This document shows positions 40,337 to 48,415 of a DNA stretch of 64,000 nucleotides, one piece after another. Under the pieces are notes generated by a model. The model was not told the DNA's origin and did not search any database. It saw only the letters and a program-made list of their open reading frames with translations. The translations under genes were made by a program, and so were the position numbers. The stretch's first letter is position 1. Each line of letters opens with the position of its first letter. The DNA comes from a virus: IMG/VR virus record IMGVR_UViG_3300005534_000012, positions 1-64,000 of that record; one strand, given 5' to 3'.

Positions 40337-40696
40337 ATGCACACCGGATGCTGTCACGTCAAATACGTGAGCGGATATCCGGTCGCGTTCTGCGCCACAC
40401 CTGCCAAATGCAAACTGAAGTTCGAAATGGGCCTGCCGAAGTGGATGGCAGACCTGTACGACGTTTGGCAGGGCGCAGACGTGACCCTGATTCAGCCCGA
40501 CAGAAAGATGCACAACTACAGCGGCAAAATCAGGTTCTGCACACGTCATGCGAAAGCAATCATGCAAGGTAGTGAGGCAACGCAAGAGCGCAACCTGCGC
40601 CGTGCAATCCAGGACGTGTTCGACTATCTTAACCACAAGGCCAAATTCGCGGCTAGATTCACGCGCACGGTCAGTCAGGAATTGGTGGTAGCATGA
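40337..40696 (+). CDS. Cys/His-containing early-type protein
   Basis: 119 aa. TGCCHVKYVSGYPVAFCATPAKCKL at the N-terminus (Cys cluster), C/H in RFCTRHAKAI, and a basic helical C-terminus. Probably metal-binding. Coupled to the next gene (ATGA). Confidence 0.65.
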   Translation: MHTGCCHVKYVSGYPVAFCATPAKCKLKFEMGLPKWMADLYDVWQGADVTLIQPDRKMHNYSGKIRFCTRHAKAIMQGSEATQERNLRRAIQDVFDYLNHKAKFAARFTRTVSQELVVA

Positions 40697-40824
40697 GAGC
40701 GATGAATTGGCGTGAAGAACGCCTCGCACGAGTCAAAGCGCAACGAACGCGCACGATTCTGCGCGGACTAGCGCGGCGGCTGAAAGCGCTCTACCAAAAG
40801 GCCCTATGGGCTGGGCTGGCATAA
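40693..40824 (+). CDS. 43-aa Arg-rich protein
   Basis: ATG 40693 overlaps the previous TGA; TAA at 40822-40824. Very basic (RAMNWREERLARVKAQRTRT...), an amphipathic helix. Likely nucleic-acid or membrane binding. Confidence 0.55.
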   Translation: MRAMNWREERLARVKAQRTRTILRGLARRLKALYQKALWAGLA

Positions 40825-40837
40825 CTAGACACCCGTT

Positions 40838-40900
40838 CTGCCCGTGAAAGCGGGCAGTATGGCACATTCCAGCGGACGGCATGTATATGCGCGTTGGAAT
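40838..40900 (+). ncRNA. folded intergenic RNA segment
   Basis: CTGCCCG-TGAAAG-CGGGCAG (40838-40857), then ATTCCA/TGGAAT (40866-40871/40895-40900) enclosing GCAT-GTAT-ATGC (40879-40890). Short, just before gene 40927. Leader structure or small RNA. Confidence 0.35.
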
Positions 40901-40926
40901 AGCCGATAGCAAAGGACGGTGTCGAA

Positions 40927-41097
40927 ATGTGGGATAAAAACGACCCGCAATTCATCAGCGAACCGACAGACGCACTTGAGCAAGCGCGTCAAATCATCAA
41001 ACGTGAGAACGCGCGTTTAGCGCTGAATCACGTCTCAAACGCCAATGCTGAATGGCACAAGAAAATGCAACGGCTGTTCGGCGACACGAATGGCTAA
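40927..41097 (+). CDS. 56-aa helical protein
   Basis: ATG 40927 with AAAGGACGGTGTCGAA upstream, TAA overlapping the next ATG. MWDKNDPQFISEPTDALEQARQ then a charged helix ending in LFGDTNG. Unknown. Confidence 0.6.
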   Translation: MWDKNDPQFISEPTDALEQARQIIKRENARLALNHVSNANAEWHKKMQRLFGDTNG

Positions 41098-41359
41098 GGC
41101 CAAGGTCGGCGGCATACCGACGTATGCGCGTGACCACAAGAACAGGCTCATGGGCCGCGTGGCCCAAATCTGCCAGCGATACGCAGACGGCACCATGCAG
41201 GTGAGATTGCACGGACAACGTCGGCCCGTGTTAGGTGCCCACATTCCAGGCTACGGATTCATCATGGGTGATGAACAACAGATTTCCACCTTTAAGCGCA
41301 AACATGTGAAGCAGGAGGTCGACACATGGGAAGAAAGCGCCCTGCTCGCGAGGCTCTAG
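41090..41359 (+). CDS. unknown basic protein
   Basis: 89 aa, ATG 41090 overlapping the previous TAA. MAKAKVGGIPTYARDHKNRLMGRVAQ start, beta-rich middle, basic throughout. A ribosome-independent internal 40-aa ORF starts in its end (41326). Function unknown. Confidence 0.6.
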   Translation: MAKAKVGGIPTYARDHKNRLMGRVAQICQRYADGTMQVRLHGQRRPVLGAHIPGYGFIMGDEQQISTFKRKHVKQEVDTWEESALLARL

Positions 41360-41448
41360 AAAGCATCGCGAAATTCCTCATCCTCGTCGCGCTGTTCTAT
41401 GGTGCGGTGTGGATTGCCGTCAAATTCACACCGCTCAATTCGTGGTGA
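41326..41448 (+). CDS. 40-aa single-span membrane peptide
   Basis: ATG 41326 with a perfect AGGAGGTCGACAC site. Hydrophobic segment FLILVALFYGAVWIAVKF (residues 18-35). Overlaps the end of the previous gene. Small phage membrane peptide. Confidence 0.6.
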   Translation: MGRKRPAREALESIAKFLILVALFYGAVWIAVKFTPLNSW

Positions 41449-41465
41449 GAAGGGACAACGCAAAA

Positions 41466-41621
41466 GTGAAATACAATCTTATGCCGCTTCTCCAAACCAT
41501 CTGTGGGCTCATAATTCTCATCTTCGGCCATAGCGACCAATATCTGGTGTCACTGGGATGCACAATCCTCATCTTCGCAAGGCTGGATAGAATCGAGGAT
41601 AAAATTGATGGGCTCAAATAA
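41466..41621 (+). CDS. 51-aa membrane protein
   Basis: GTG 41466 (AAGGGACAACGCAAAA upstream) or ATG 41481. Two hydrophobic stretches (LLQTICGLIILIFG, YLVSLGCTILIF), charged C-terminus. Unknown. Confidence 0.55.
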   Translation: MKYNLMPLLQTICGLIILIFGHSDQYLVSLGCTILIFARLDRIEDKIDGLK

Positions 41622-41642
41622 GAATGATGTGGGGGCCATAAG

Positions 41643-41840
41643 ATGAACGTCTCAGACCACAAGTGCAGAACGCTCATTTTTGGGCTTCACACCTCGCAGC
41701 GCGAAAAAGACCTAGCGATGGACCTACTCGAAGCGCGCGATGCGATTAGACGGATGCGAGAAAACCTGAACAGAATAATAAAACAGGCAAACTTTCTCAT
41801 CCGCGCAATAGAAACTATCGACACGAAGAAGGGAGCCTAA
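41643..41840 (+). CDS. helical protein
   Basis: 65 aa, ATG 41643. LLEARDAIRRMRENLNRIIKQANFLIRAIETI is a long coiled-coil-like helix. One Cys near the start. Unknown. Confidence 0.55.
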   Translation: MNVSDHKCRTLIFGLHTSQREKDLAMDLLEARDAIRRMRENLNRIIKQANFLIRAIETIDTKKGA

Positions 41841-41847
41841 AAAGAAA

Positions 41848-42051
41848 ATGTCAAGTGGGTTAGCAAACGCGGTCAAGACAAGCAAAATGCCGTTCGCACC
41901 GCGCCACCACCACCACATCGCTGAAACAGAACAGCAAGGTGGTGCGCATCGCATCGCTAAACGCGCGAAAGCAAAACTGGCGCGTAAAGCACGGCAGATA
42001 CAGCGGACGCGAGACAAGTCGCAACGCTGTAACCGCAACAAGCGAGGTTAA
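41848..42051 (+). CDS. small very basic protein with poly-His
   Basis: 67 aa. Contains PRHHHHIAE and a lysine/arginine-rich tail (RIAKRAKAKLARKARQIQRTRDKSQR). Nucleic-acid binding likely by charge. Unknown family. Confidence 0.55.
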   Translation: MSSGLANAVKTSKMPFAPRHHHHIAETEQQGGAHRIAKRAKAKLARKARQIQRTRDKSQRCNRNKRG

Positions 42052-42053
42052 CC

Positions 42054-42293
42054 GTGCGCAACTTTCGCTTAGGCAAATTCAATCCAACAGACAAATTCAA
42101 GAAACTGTGCGCCATGACCGAGGAAGTAGGCATGCGTCGCTGTGCGGTCGCCGCAGGCATGCTGGCGCTCTACATAGGCGACGAAGACCTGACGCTGTTC
42201 GTTGATTACCTCATAGAAGACGGCATCACAAAAGAGGGCCTCATCTACCTCGCCAAAGCATGCCTAGACGGCATCGCTGATATATCAGAGTAA
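42054..42293 (+). CDS. helical early-type protein
   Basis: 79 aa, ATG 42054. AMTEEVGMRRCAVAAGMLALYIGDEDL suggests an HTH-like or helical bundle. No firm match. Confidence 0.6.
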   Translation: MRNFRLGKFNPTDKFKKLCAMTEEVGMRRCAVAAGMLALYIGDEDLTLFVDYLIEDGITKEGLIYLAKACLDGIADISE

Positions 42294-42307
42294 GTAGGCC
42301 TAAACGA

Positions 42308-42508
42308 ATGAGACGGCCAACAGTTCTAGAAAATTTCCGTATCGTTACAAAACTTACGCACATCAACGAAACAACACAAAAACTTATTAACGAGTTTATA
42401 GAAAAATTTAACGACCACGGACAAGAAGGGCATTTCGAGGTTCAATATCTAACCTCGTTAACGGGAGCAGAATTGCGGTTTCATTTCTTCTGGGACCACA
42501 TAGAATAA
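42308..42508 (+). CDS. small AT-rich-coded protein
   Basis: 66 aa, ATG 42308. Helical, His/Asp/Glu mixed, ends FHFFWDHIE. Its codons are visibly more A/T-rich than those of neighbours, hinting at recent arrival. Followed by a terminator. Confidence 0.6.
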   Translation: MRRPTVLENFRIVTKLTHINETTQKLINEFIEKFNDHGQEGHFEVQYLTSLTGAELRFHFFWDHIE

Positions 42509-42520
42509 GAAGGACAGCAG

Positions 42521-42555
42521 CCCCCACGAGAAAATCGTGGGGGTTACTTTTTATT
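42521..42555 (+). terminator. rho-independent terminator
   Basis: CCCCCACGA-GAAAA-TCGTGGGGG (42521-42543) followed by TTACTTTTTATT. Ends the small-gene operon 40179-42508. Confidence 0.9.
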
Positions 42556-42587
42556 GTCTAGTCCCAACCTCCAATGCAGGAGCAAAT

Positions 42588-42830
42588 ATGCAAATCACAA
42601 TCAATCTCGACGACGCAATCGTCGACCAGATAGTGCATGCGCGCGAGCAAATGAAAGCATGCGGTGAAGCGATGGGCGCGACGGCGAAAACCGACGCGTA
42701 CAAAGACCACCAAGTGCAACGTGCGTTCTGGAAAGGTGAATACGACCACCTAAGAGAGCGCATCGGAACACTGTGCGCAGACCTGTTCATGCGCCACCTG
42801 TCACGCGATGAGAAGAAAGCGCAACGATGA
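42588..42830 (+). CDS. unknown early-type protein
   Basis: 80 aa, ATG 42588 with TGCAGGAGCAAAT upstream (an upstream extension is not needed). MQITINLDDAIVDQIVHARE: beta strand then helices. Starts a new unit after the terminator. Unknown. Confidence 0.6.
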   Translation: MQITINLDDAIVDQIVHAREQMKACGEAMGATAKTDAYKDHQVQRAFWKGEYDHLRERIGTLCADLFMRHLSRDEKKAQR

Positions 42831-43000
42831 GCACAGACAGATTCCACGTTCCCGAATGGGAACCGTATAAGGCATCGCAAAAGGTGCTTTATTTCGCTCG
42901 CAAACTCACAGGTGAAGATTCCCGCGCAACACAGGAAGCCAGAGCACGGCACAACGAACGTGCTCTGGACCTGATTGAAGCGCTGAAGACGCGCTCATGA
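42827..43000 (+). CDS. 57-aa protein
   Basis: ATG 42827 overlaps previous TGA, TGA 42998-43000 overlaps next ATG. MSTDRFHVPEWEPYKASQ then helix. Charged. Unknown, but its coupling on both sides supports it. Confidence 0.6.
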   Translation: MSTDRFHVPEWEPYKASQKVLYFARKLTGEDSRATQEARARHNERALDLIEALKTRS

Positions 43001-43179
43001 GGGTAATCGAAGGCTCTTTTGACGAACCGAAAAACGACGACGCAGACAGAAGGGAATTAAGCACTTCGCTTCCCCACGCATGGCTATACGATGAGAGAAG
43101 ACATCATTACATTTGCACAACATGTGGCATCACTACTGGGGAGGGGGCGACTCGCCTCGTATTTGGGGGGTGCTCATGA
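42997..43179 (+). CDS. xFxEP-motif zinc protein, copy 1
   Basis: 60 aa. Begins MRVIEGSFDEPKNDD and has CTTCGITTGEG plus a Gly/Cys end (FGGCS), i.e. a CxxC zinc site. Nearly identical start and end to the next gene, so the pair is a tandem duplication. One of seven proteins in the window with an N-terminal F-x-E-P motif. Confidence 0.7.
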   Translation: MRVIEGSFDEPKNDDADRRELSTSLPHAWLYDERRHHYICTTCGITTGEGATRLVFGGCS

Positions 43180-43361
43180 GGGTAATCGAAGGTTCTTTTG
43201 ACGAACCCATCCACCACGACCCCCCACTGGCGCTTCCCCACCGATGGGACTACAACAATGGAGCAAGCCGCACCCAGGCGCAGTATTATCGTTGCCAAGA
43301 CTGTGATATAACTGCACCAAACGGTACACGCCTTGTGTTTGGGCATTGCAGGCCGCAATGA
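43176..43361 (+). CDS. xFxEP-motif zinc protein, copy 2
   Basis: 61 aa, ATG 43176 overlapping the previous stop. MRVIEGSFDEPIHHDPP, CQDCDITAPNGTRLVFGHCRPQ. Same motif and fold plan as copy 1 with diverged middle. See findings. Confidence 0.7.
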   Translation: MRVIEGSFDEPIHHDPPLALPHRWDYNNGASRTQAQYYRCQDCDITAPNGTRLVFGHCRPQ

Positions 43362-43621
43362 TAAATGGGCGCGAACACGAGCGCATGGTGCGCAGGGCAA
43401 TCGACGCAGACAAAATCGCGGCCGAGAACAATCGTGAAATGGACCAATGCAAACTGTGTTACACAGACTTGGCGACATTTCACGATACAGAATTCTTCTA
43501 CGAATGGGTGACACCAAGCGGGCTACGAATGCGAGCGCATCCGTGGTGCACACCGAAAGTCATGCAGGCGTATGCGACGAAATGCAACATCAAAAGCGCC
43601 AAAGCGAAAGGATGGAAATAA
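43358..43621 (+). CDS. Cys/His early-type protein
   Basis: 87 aa, ATG 43358 overlapping the previous stop. MINGREHERMVRRAIDADK helix, then CKLCYTDL and HPWCTPKV: a CxxC...HxxC zinc site. Basic C-terminus. Nucleic acid or protein binding. Confidence 0.65.
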   Translation: MINGREHERMVRRAIDADKIAAENNREMDQCKLCYTDLATFHDTEFFYEWVTPSGLRMRAHPWCTPKVMQAYATKCNIKSAKAKGWK

Positions 43622-43840
43622 GTGTCTATCAGAATAGACGACGAACTACAACGGAACACAGTCAAACGATGGCGGATTTGGAAAGCCGCTGTCAAACTGC
43701 TTTCGTCTTGCTACTATCTCGAAGAAAACCACAGTTACCACTACGACGAGAATGCAAAAATGACGAAAGTCAATCAGAACGGGGTAAACGGCTTCCTTGT
43801 CCCCATCGTCGTTTTCGTTCCTGAACACGACTGCGAATAA
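43622..43840 (+). CDS. unknown protein
   Basis: 72 aa, GTG 43622 directly after the previous TAA. MSIRIDDELQRNTVKRWRIWKAAV, then aromatic beta part. Followed by a hairpin. Unknown. Confidence 0.55.
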   Translation: MSIRIDDELQRNTVKRWRIWKAAVKLLSSCYYLEENHSYHYDENAKMTKVNQNGVNGFLVPIVVFVPEHDCE

Positions 43841-43844
43841 CAAC

Positions 43845-43864
43845 GCGCGGGAGCACTCCCGCGT
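43845..43864 (+). other. short hairpin
   Basis: CGCGGGA-GCAC-TCCCGCG, 7-bp stem, before gene 43943. Followed by TATGG, not U-rich. Possible leader structure. Confidence 0.5.
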
Positions 43865-43942
43865 ATGGTTCTCAAGCGGCGACACCGTGAGAGAGCCCCC
43901 AATATGGGAGTGCACTCAACCAACAAAACGAAAGAGGAATCA

Positions 43943-44164
43943 ATGCCCACACCGTTTCAACTCAAGCGGACCTATCTTTTCGCGGACGGGACCGAAATCG
44001 AATTCGAGTCCGTGAAGAAGGTCAAGATTCAGGACAATGGCAAGCATGTCATCACGCTGATGAGCGGAAAGCGCGTCATCGTGAACAACGACTATCGGAC
44101 GTGCACCATCGAGGGTGAGCGCCCATCGTCAACGCATGGTCGTTCCCCGCAGAGAGTGCGGTAG
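43943..44164 (+). CDS. small beta-rich protein
   Basis: 73 aa, ATG 43943 (GAAAGAGGAATCA upstream). MPTPFQLKRTYLFADGTEIEFESVKKV, a compact beta protein; basic tail. Unknown. Confidence 0.6.
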   Translation: MPTPFQLKRTYLFADGTEIEFESVKKVKIQDNGKHVITLMSGKRVIVNNDYRTCTIEGERPSSTHGRSPQRVR

Positions 44165-44266
44165 TCTCCAACCCACGCGGAACGCGGGGGGCGCAAGCCC
44201 CTCGTATGATTGCTGAGGGCTAAACCCATACGCAATCCCTTCTAGCGTTTCGCTGAAAGGAATATC

Positions 44267-44497
44267 ATGCAACAACCAGACTGCCCAAACTGTCTGGTCA
44301 ATCGACATGTCGCACCGCGCATCAATACGCAAGCACTCTATTGGTGCGCTATTTGTAAGACCACATTCGAAGGACCAGAGAGAACGCACAATCGAAAGCG
44401 TAAGGCAAAAGGCCAACGCAAATTCGAAAACTACACGCTCGATGAACTGATGGCAACAGTGCATCGAATGACTCACACGCCGAAAGGAGCAACATAA
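44267..44497 (+). CDS. zinc-ribbon protein before the amidoligase
   Basis: 76 aa, ATG 44267 with GAAAGGAATATC upstream. CPNC near the start and CAIC near residue 27, then a basic part. Directly precedes the amidoligase gene. May be a partner of it. Confidence 0.65.
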   Translation: MQQPDCPNCLVNRHVAPRINTQALYWCAICKTTFEGPERTHNRKRKAKGQRKFENYTLDELMATVHRMTHTPKGAT

Positions 44498-44499
44498 CC

Positions 44500-46095
44500 G
44501 TGCCAACGCCAGTTGCTGAAGAAGGACCGAAACGATACTCTGGGTCATTGTCAATGGCAAAGCGTATCGTTTCGGCCATCAAAAGAGGACATCAGCAGTC
44601 CATCCGAACCGTCTTCCTCGAATTCAACCTCAAGCGCCACCAAGGGCCCAAATACGTAAGGTGGCTCCGCAAGGCCATCGGAGTCTCAATCAGCGTTTGC
44701 GCCGATTGCAACAGTCCGTCGATTGCAAGCCTCACGCGAACGCTCACGTCAGAGGCAAAGCGCGTGTGCCCGCATTGCGCCCGCAATTACACCCATTGTC
44801 AAGAGTGCCAAACGACGTTCCTGCGAACCGCGATGCATATAGACGAATATCGGGCGATATGCATTCCGTGTCGTGACAGATTCTACAGCCGATGCACGAT
44901 ATGCGAAGTCCTCTGGCGACAATCAGAAATGTCCTCAAGAGACAGAAGCATTTGTGCGCACTGTTTCATGAGTCGCCCGCGCGACCTCGATTTCAACCCC
45001 CGGCTCTTGGGAGAGCCGCCCAACATCGCAGGCCACGGAGACAACGTGCTGGGATATTGTGCGCCATTCCCACGTCCAAAAGACGGCATCTTGCTCGGCG
45101 TCGAATTAGAGGTCGAAGTCCAAGGATTGGGCTCGCCGAATAGAGATGGCGATGGGCGCTTGATTTCAAGCAGTGTCGTGCAAGAAGTCGCCACGCACAC
45201 GCATACGTTGCTTCATGAAGATGGGCGACGATTCGCGTTCCTCAAACAAGACGGCTCACTGAGCGGATACGCAGGCGGTTTCGAAATCGTCAGCGCACCC
45301 GCAGGACTCGACGACCACGCAAGAATATGGCGGCGATTCTTCCAAGAGCGCAACCAACGCTTGCGGGGGCACGAATCAGGCAACTGCGGCATGCATATCC
45401 ATATCGGCCGATATGGCATGTCATTTCCTCCATTTCTAGAGCCGATTGAAAAGCGCAAACCAACCGTGCCCGGATTATCGCCGGGGGTTCGTGAGAGTCG
45501 AACGCGACTTGGCGAAACTGCGGCCCATCTGTGGCGCATGTGGCAGTTTCTCAGTCACCCAGACCATTACGGACTCGTAACCGACATCGCAGGACGAAGC
45601 CTCACCACAGGCAACGGCGGGAACTTCGCGGCGATACGCAGAGACGACAGGCGCTCCACCGCCCGAAGCGTCAAGCCGCAATATCAATCGGGCGCAAGCA
45701 GACGCTACATGGCGTTGAATTGGCTGAACGACAACACGGTCGAATTCAGAATGTTCAATTCAACGCTCAACTACAATACGTTCATGAAGAACCTCGAATT
45801 CGCGCATGCTCTGGTCATGTTCACGCGACCAGGGAGAATCGCGTTCATCCAGAAACAATGCCTCAAGGAATTTTTTGAATTCGTCAAGGACGAACGAAAA
45901 ACGTATCCTGCGTTATTCGCCTTCCTGGGATTCAAAAACTACGGGCACGGAATGTTCAAGGTCAAACCGCGACCCGTCGCCATGCAAGAAACCCAACAAC
46001 AGGCTCCACAGCCAACAACACTCGCTGTGCCAACACCTGAAATCGTGGATGCACAGCCAACAACGACAAGGAGACGCCGCATAGTATGTGCGTAA
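44500..46095 (+). CDS. zinc-finger amidoligase (GS-like carboxylate-amine ligase)
   Basis: 531 aa, GTG 44500. Residues 67-155 carry six CxxC pairs (C67/70, C90/93, C100/103, C121/124, C132/135, C152/155), a compact zinc array. Residues ~198 onward match the Amidoligase_2 family: GVELEVEV (200-207), KQDGSLSG (249-256), FEIVSAP (261-267), NCGMHIHIG (295-303) and later TVEFRMFNSTLNYNTF. Known: such enzymes use ATP to join a carboxylate to an amine and often co-occur with class II glutamine amidotransferases. The next gene is one. Target unknown; the zinc array suggests recognition of nucleic acid or protein. Confidence 0.85.
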   Translation: MPTPVAEEGPKRYSGSLSMAKRIVSAIKRGHQQSIRTVFLEFNLKRHQGPKYVRWLRKAIGVSISVCADCNSPSIASLTRTLTSEAKRVCPHCARNYTHCQECQTTFLRTAMHIDEYRAICIPCRDRFYSRCTICEVLWRQSEMSSRDRSICAHCFMSRPRDLDFNPRLLGEPPNIAGHGDNVLGYCAPFPRPKDGILLGVELEVEVQGLGSPNRDGDGRLISSSVVQEVATHTHTLLHEDGRRFAFLKQDGSLSGYAGGFEIVSAPAGLDDHARIWRRFFQERNQRLRGHESGNCGMHIHIGRYGMSFPPFLEPIEKRKPTVPGLSPGVRESRTRLGETAAHLWRMWQFLSHPDHYGLVTDIAGRSLTTGNGGNFAAIRRDDRRSTARSVKPQYQSGASRRYMALNWLNDNTVEFRMFNSTLNYNTFMKNLEFAHALVMFTRPGRIAFIQKQCLKEFFEFVKDERKTYPALFAFLGFKNYGHGMFKVKPRPVAMQETQQQAPQPTTLAVPTPEIVDAQPTTTRRRRIVCA

Positions 46096-47363
46096 TCATT
46101 CACAAACCAGCCGAACGAGAACTGACCGAATGGACCCTTCGGGAGGGACTACGCCGAAATTCAGACGGATGGGGGCTAGTCGCATATCCCGAAGGGCGCG
46201 GCTCAGAACCCGTCATCCACAGGGGACTGACAGGTATCGACGATTTCCTCAAGACGTATGAGCCATACGCCAAGGGCGTCGAAACAGTCATCCATTTCCG
46301 TTTTGCAACTCATGGCCTGAAAGACCTGGAGAACTGTCATCCGTATGACGTGGTTCCGGGCGTGGTCATGATGCACAACGGAATCTTGAGCGTCAAAACG
46401 CCGGACAAGGACCTGTCAGACACCGGGCATTTCGTCCAACTCATCAAGCCAATGCTCGAAGAAGACCCCACAATGGTCGAAAAAGAGCACTGGCTGAAGA
46501 TGGTCGGCGAACTAATCGGCAAGGGCAACAAACTCGTCTTCATGACAAAGAACGGCGTGTTCTACGTCAACAAAGAACAAGGCTCAATCGACAAAGACGT
46601 GTGGTTCTCGAACAGCACGTTATTCTATTCCACGCCGTCTTCATATAAACAGCCGCCGTATGGCGTCACGCACTACGGATACGGATGCCAAATAGATGAA
46701 GACGACTGCTACGACCTGGGAACTGTTTCAGACTCCTTTCGCAAATATAAAAGAGGCAAGCGAGGGAGTCGCAAGCCGTCGGCTTTTACGCCGACTACGC
46801 CTCCAGCAAGCCCGAAACCGGCGCTGAAACCCGGGACTTATACCGCGAACACGGTCCCGGTCAGCACCTATCAGCAAGCACAGATAGACGAGAAATGGAG
46901 AATGTTCTACACGACATCGGCAAACGAGTTAGCGGCTCGTGCGGAGCCGATGGAAGAACAGTACGTCTGTCTGTGGGGCGAGATGATGGTGAAACGTCCC
47001 CAAGAAATCTACGATTTCGTGTATAAGCATCCGTGGCTTGCGACCTACATGCTGTATGTGATGGGTCGCCAGGAGTTGATGGGCGACAAGGTCGATATGG
47101 CCGTCGAACTGCAACTCAACGAGAATGCCGAACACGACATCTATTTGCGGAAGCAAAAAGAGGCCGACGAAAAAGCGATTGAGGCCGCAACCAAAATCGC
47201 TCAAGAAGCCACCCGTCAGGGTATCGAACTGAACGGTTGCTCGGCGGCACAGATACAAGCACAGATAATCGCGGGCAATCCGTTGACGACGAAAGAAGAC
47301 ATGGTCGACGGAATCCCGATTATCCGGCCTCCGCAGGCTCAGGCCCCTGTAATCGTACTATGA
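46086..47363 (+). CDS. class II glutamine amidotransferase-like protein
   Basis: 425 aa, ATG 46086 overlapping the amidoligase stop. N-terminal nucleophile pattern Met-Cys2, NSDGWGLVAY at 25-34, HFRFATHG at 70-77 and HNGIL at 97-101: the signature set of N-terminal-nucleophile glutaminase domains. The C-terminal ~170 residues are unlike known amidotransferases: a Pro-rich linker and a helical part. Known role: releases ammonia from glutamine for a partner synthetase. It probably feeds the amidoligase. Confidence 0.85.
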   Translation: MCVIIHKPAERELTEWTLREGLRRNSDGWGLVAYPEGRGSEPVIHRGLTGIDDFLKTYEPYAKGVETVIHFRFATHGLKDLENCHPYDVVPGVVMMHNGILSVKTPDKDLSDTGHFVQLIKPMLEEDPTMVEKEHWLKMVGELIGKGNKLVFMTKNGVFYVNKEQGSIDKDVWFSNSTLFYSTPSSYKQPPYGVTHYGYGCQIDEDDCYDLGTVSDSFRKYKRGKRGSRKPSAFTPTTPPASPKPALKPGTYTANTVPVSTYQQAQIDEKWRMFYTTSANELAARAEPMEEQYVCLWGEMMVKRPQEIYDFVYKHPWLATYMLYVMGRQELMGDKVDMAVELQLNENAEHDIYLRKQKEADEKAIEAATKIAQEATRQGIELNGCSAAQIQAQIIAGNPLTTKEDMVDGIPIIRPPQAQAPVIVL

Positions 47364-47959
47364 TTACGATACAGGAAGCCAGGACAAGCGCAGAAAAGCG
47401 CTCGCAATTCCTTGAGGAGTTGCAACGCGCATATAGGCCTGCGCTTGTCCGCTTCATCAAGGAACATCCGCTAGACGACACAAGCGATGCATCGCAAGAT
47501 GTCATCGTTCAAGGGTTTCTCTACCGGGCGAATCGAGCGATTGATTCTGTGGACCTTGATGACGACGGTCGCGGAAACCATGACCCGGCGGCCTATTGTG
47601 CGGCACAGGGAATGTACGGCGCGAGAGACGCCGTGCGTTCCCTGACGCACGAGCGGCACAAAGTGCACAAGAACACTGTCCTGTTCCCCACTGCCGCCGA
47701 AATGGCACAGTGGGGATTCGACAAAGAAGAACCAGACGTTGCAGACGACGTATGCTTCAAGCGAGACATGGAAGAATTTCTGGAGTGGCTAACCACGCCG
47801 GAAAGAGACGTCTGCAACTTGCTGGCGCTAGGCTACGGACGAAAACCACAAGGCATTGTGGAAATTGCTAACATCCTCGATACGTCCATCGTGAGAGTGA
47901 AAAACATTCTCTCGCGAGTACGTATCAAGGCCACTATTCTGCTGAAAGCAGGCACATAA
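47360..47959 (+). CDS. sigma-70-like (ECF-type) factor
   Basis: 199 aa from ATG 47360 (overlaps the previous TGA). Region-2-like helix LQRAYRPALVRFIKEHPLDDTSDASQDVIVQGFLYRA, and a region-4 HTH: LEWLTTPERDVCNLLALGYGRKPQGIVEIANILDTSIVRVKNILSRVRIKA. Known: phage sigma-like factors redirect host RNA polymerase to middle or late promoters. May recognise the leader elements seen before structural genes, but that is speculation. Confidence 0.7.
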   Translation: MITIQEARTSAEKRSQFLEELQRAYRPALVRFIKEHPLDDTSDASQDVIVQGFLYRANRAIDSVDLDDDGRGNHDPAAYCAAQGMYGARDAVRSLTHERHKVHKNTVLFPTAAEMAQWGFDKEEPDVADDVCFKRDMEEFLEWLTTPERDVCNLLALGYGRKPQGIVEIANILDTSIVRVKNILSRVRIKATILLKAGT

Positions 47960-47985
47960 TCGACTTCGCTGAACACGGCGCGGAA

Positions 47986-48198
47986 ATGGAAATCTTTTCC
48001 GACCAAATGAATGACGGTCGGAAAAGACGCTACAATATCTACGCCCTACGACTGGTCTGGTATCCTATCATCTTTGGATGGATAGGAATATGCTTATTCG
48101 GAATGTGGTGCGGATGGTGGGTCGCAACGATACCGCTCATCGGCGGTTTCCTTGCGCTCGCCATGACGCACAGGAGGTTCTATCGTGGCACCCTATAA
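47986..48198 (+). CDS. membrane protein
   Basis: 70 aa, ATG 47986. Two hydrophobic segments around YALRLVWYPIIFGWIGICLFGMWCGWW and ATIPLIGGFLALAM. Overlaps the next gene by 14 nt. Unknown. Confidence 0.6.
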   Translation: MEIFSDQMNDGRKRRYNIYALRLVWYPIIFGWIGICLFGMWCGWWVATIPLIGGFLALAMTHRRFYRGTL

Positions 48199-48415
48199 AT
48201 TAGAAACGACAGATTTCGAGGAGCCGAAACACAAAGACACAGACGAAGCGCAATTCATGCGCCTCAATCAAGAATACTCCGAGGAGGATGAATACGAATA
48301 CTCCGAGGAGGATGAATACGAATACGCAGACTACGATGAGGAGGAAGGTTACGTTTCTTTCCAGTGTTCCGACCCGACTTGCCCAGAATGCAATCCAAAC
48401 GGGAACGAGGAATAA
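48185..48415 (+). CDS. xFxEP-motif acidic protein
   Basis: 76 aa, GTG 48185. Starts with DFEEPKHKDTD at residues 10-20; middle is strongly acidic with a 24-nt tandem repeat coding SEEDEYEY; ends SDPTCPECNPNGNEE (CxxC). DNA or ribosome mimicry is imaginable because of the acidity; not shown. Confidence 0.7.
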   Translation: MAPYKLETTDFEEPKHKDTDEAQFMRLNQEYSEEDEYEYSEEDEYEYADYDEEEGYVSFQCSDPTCPECNPNGNEE

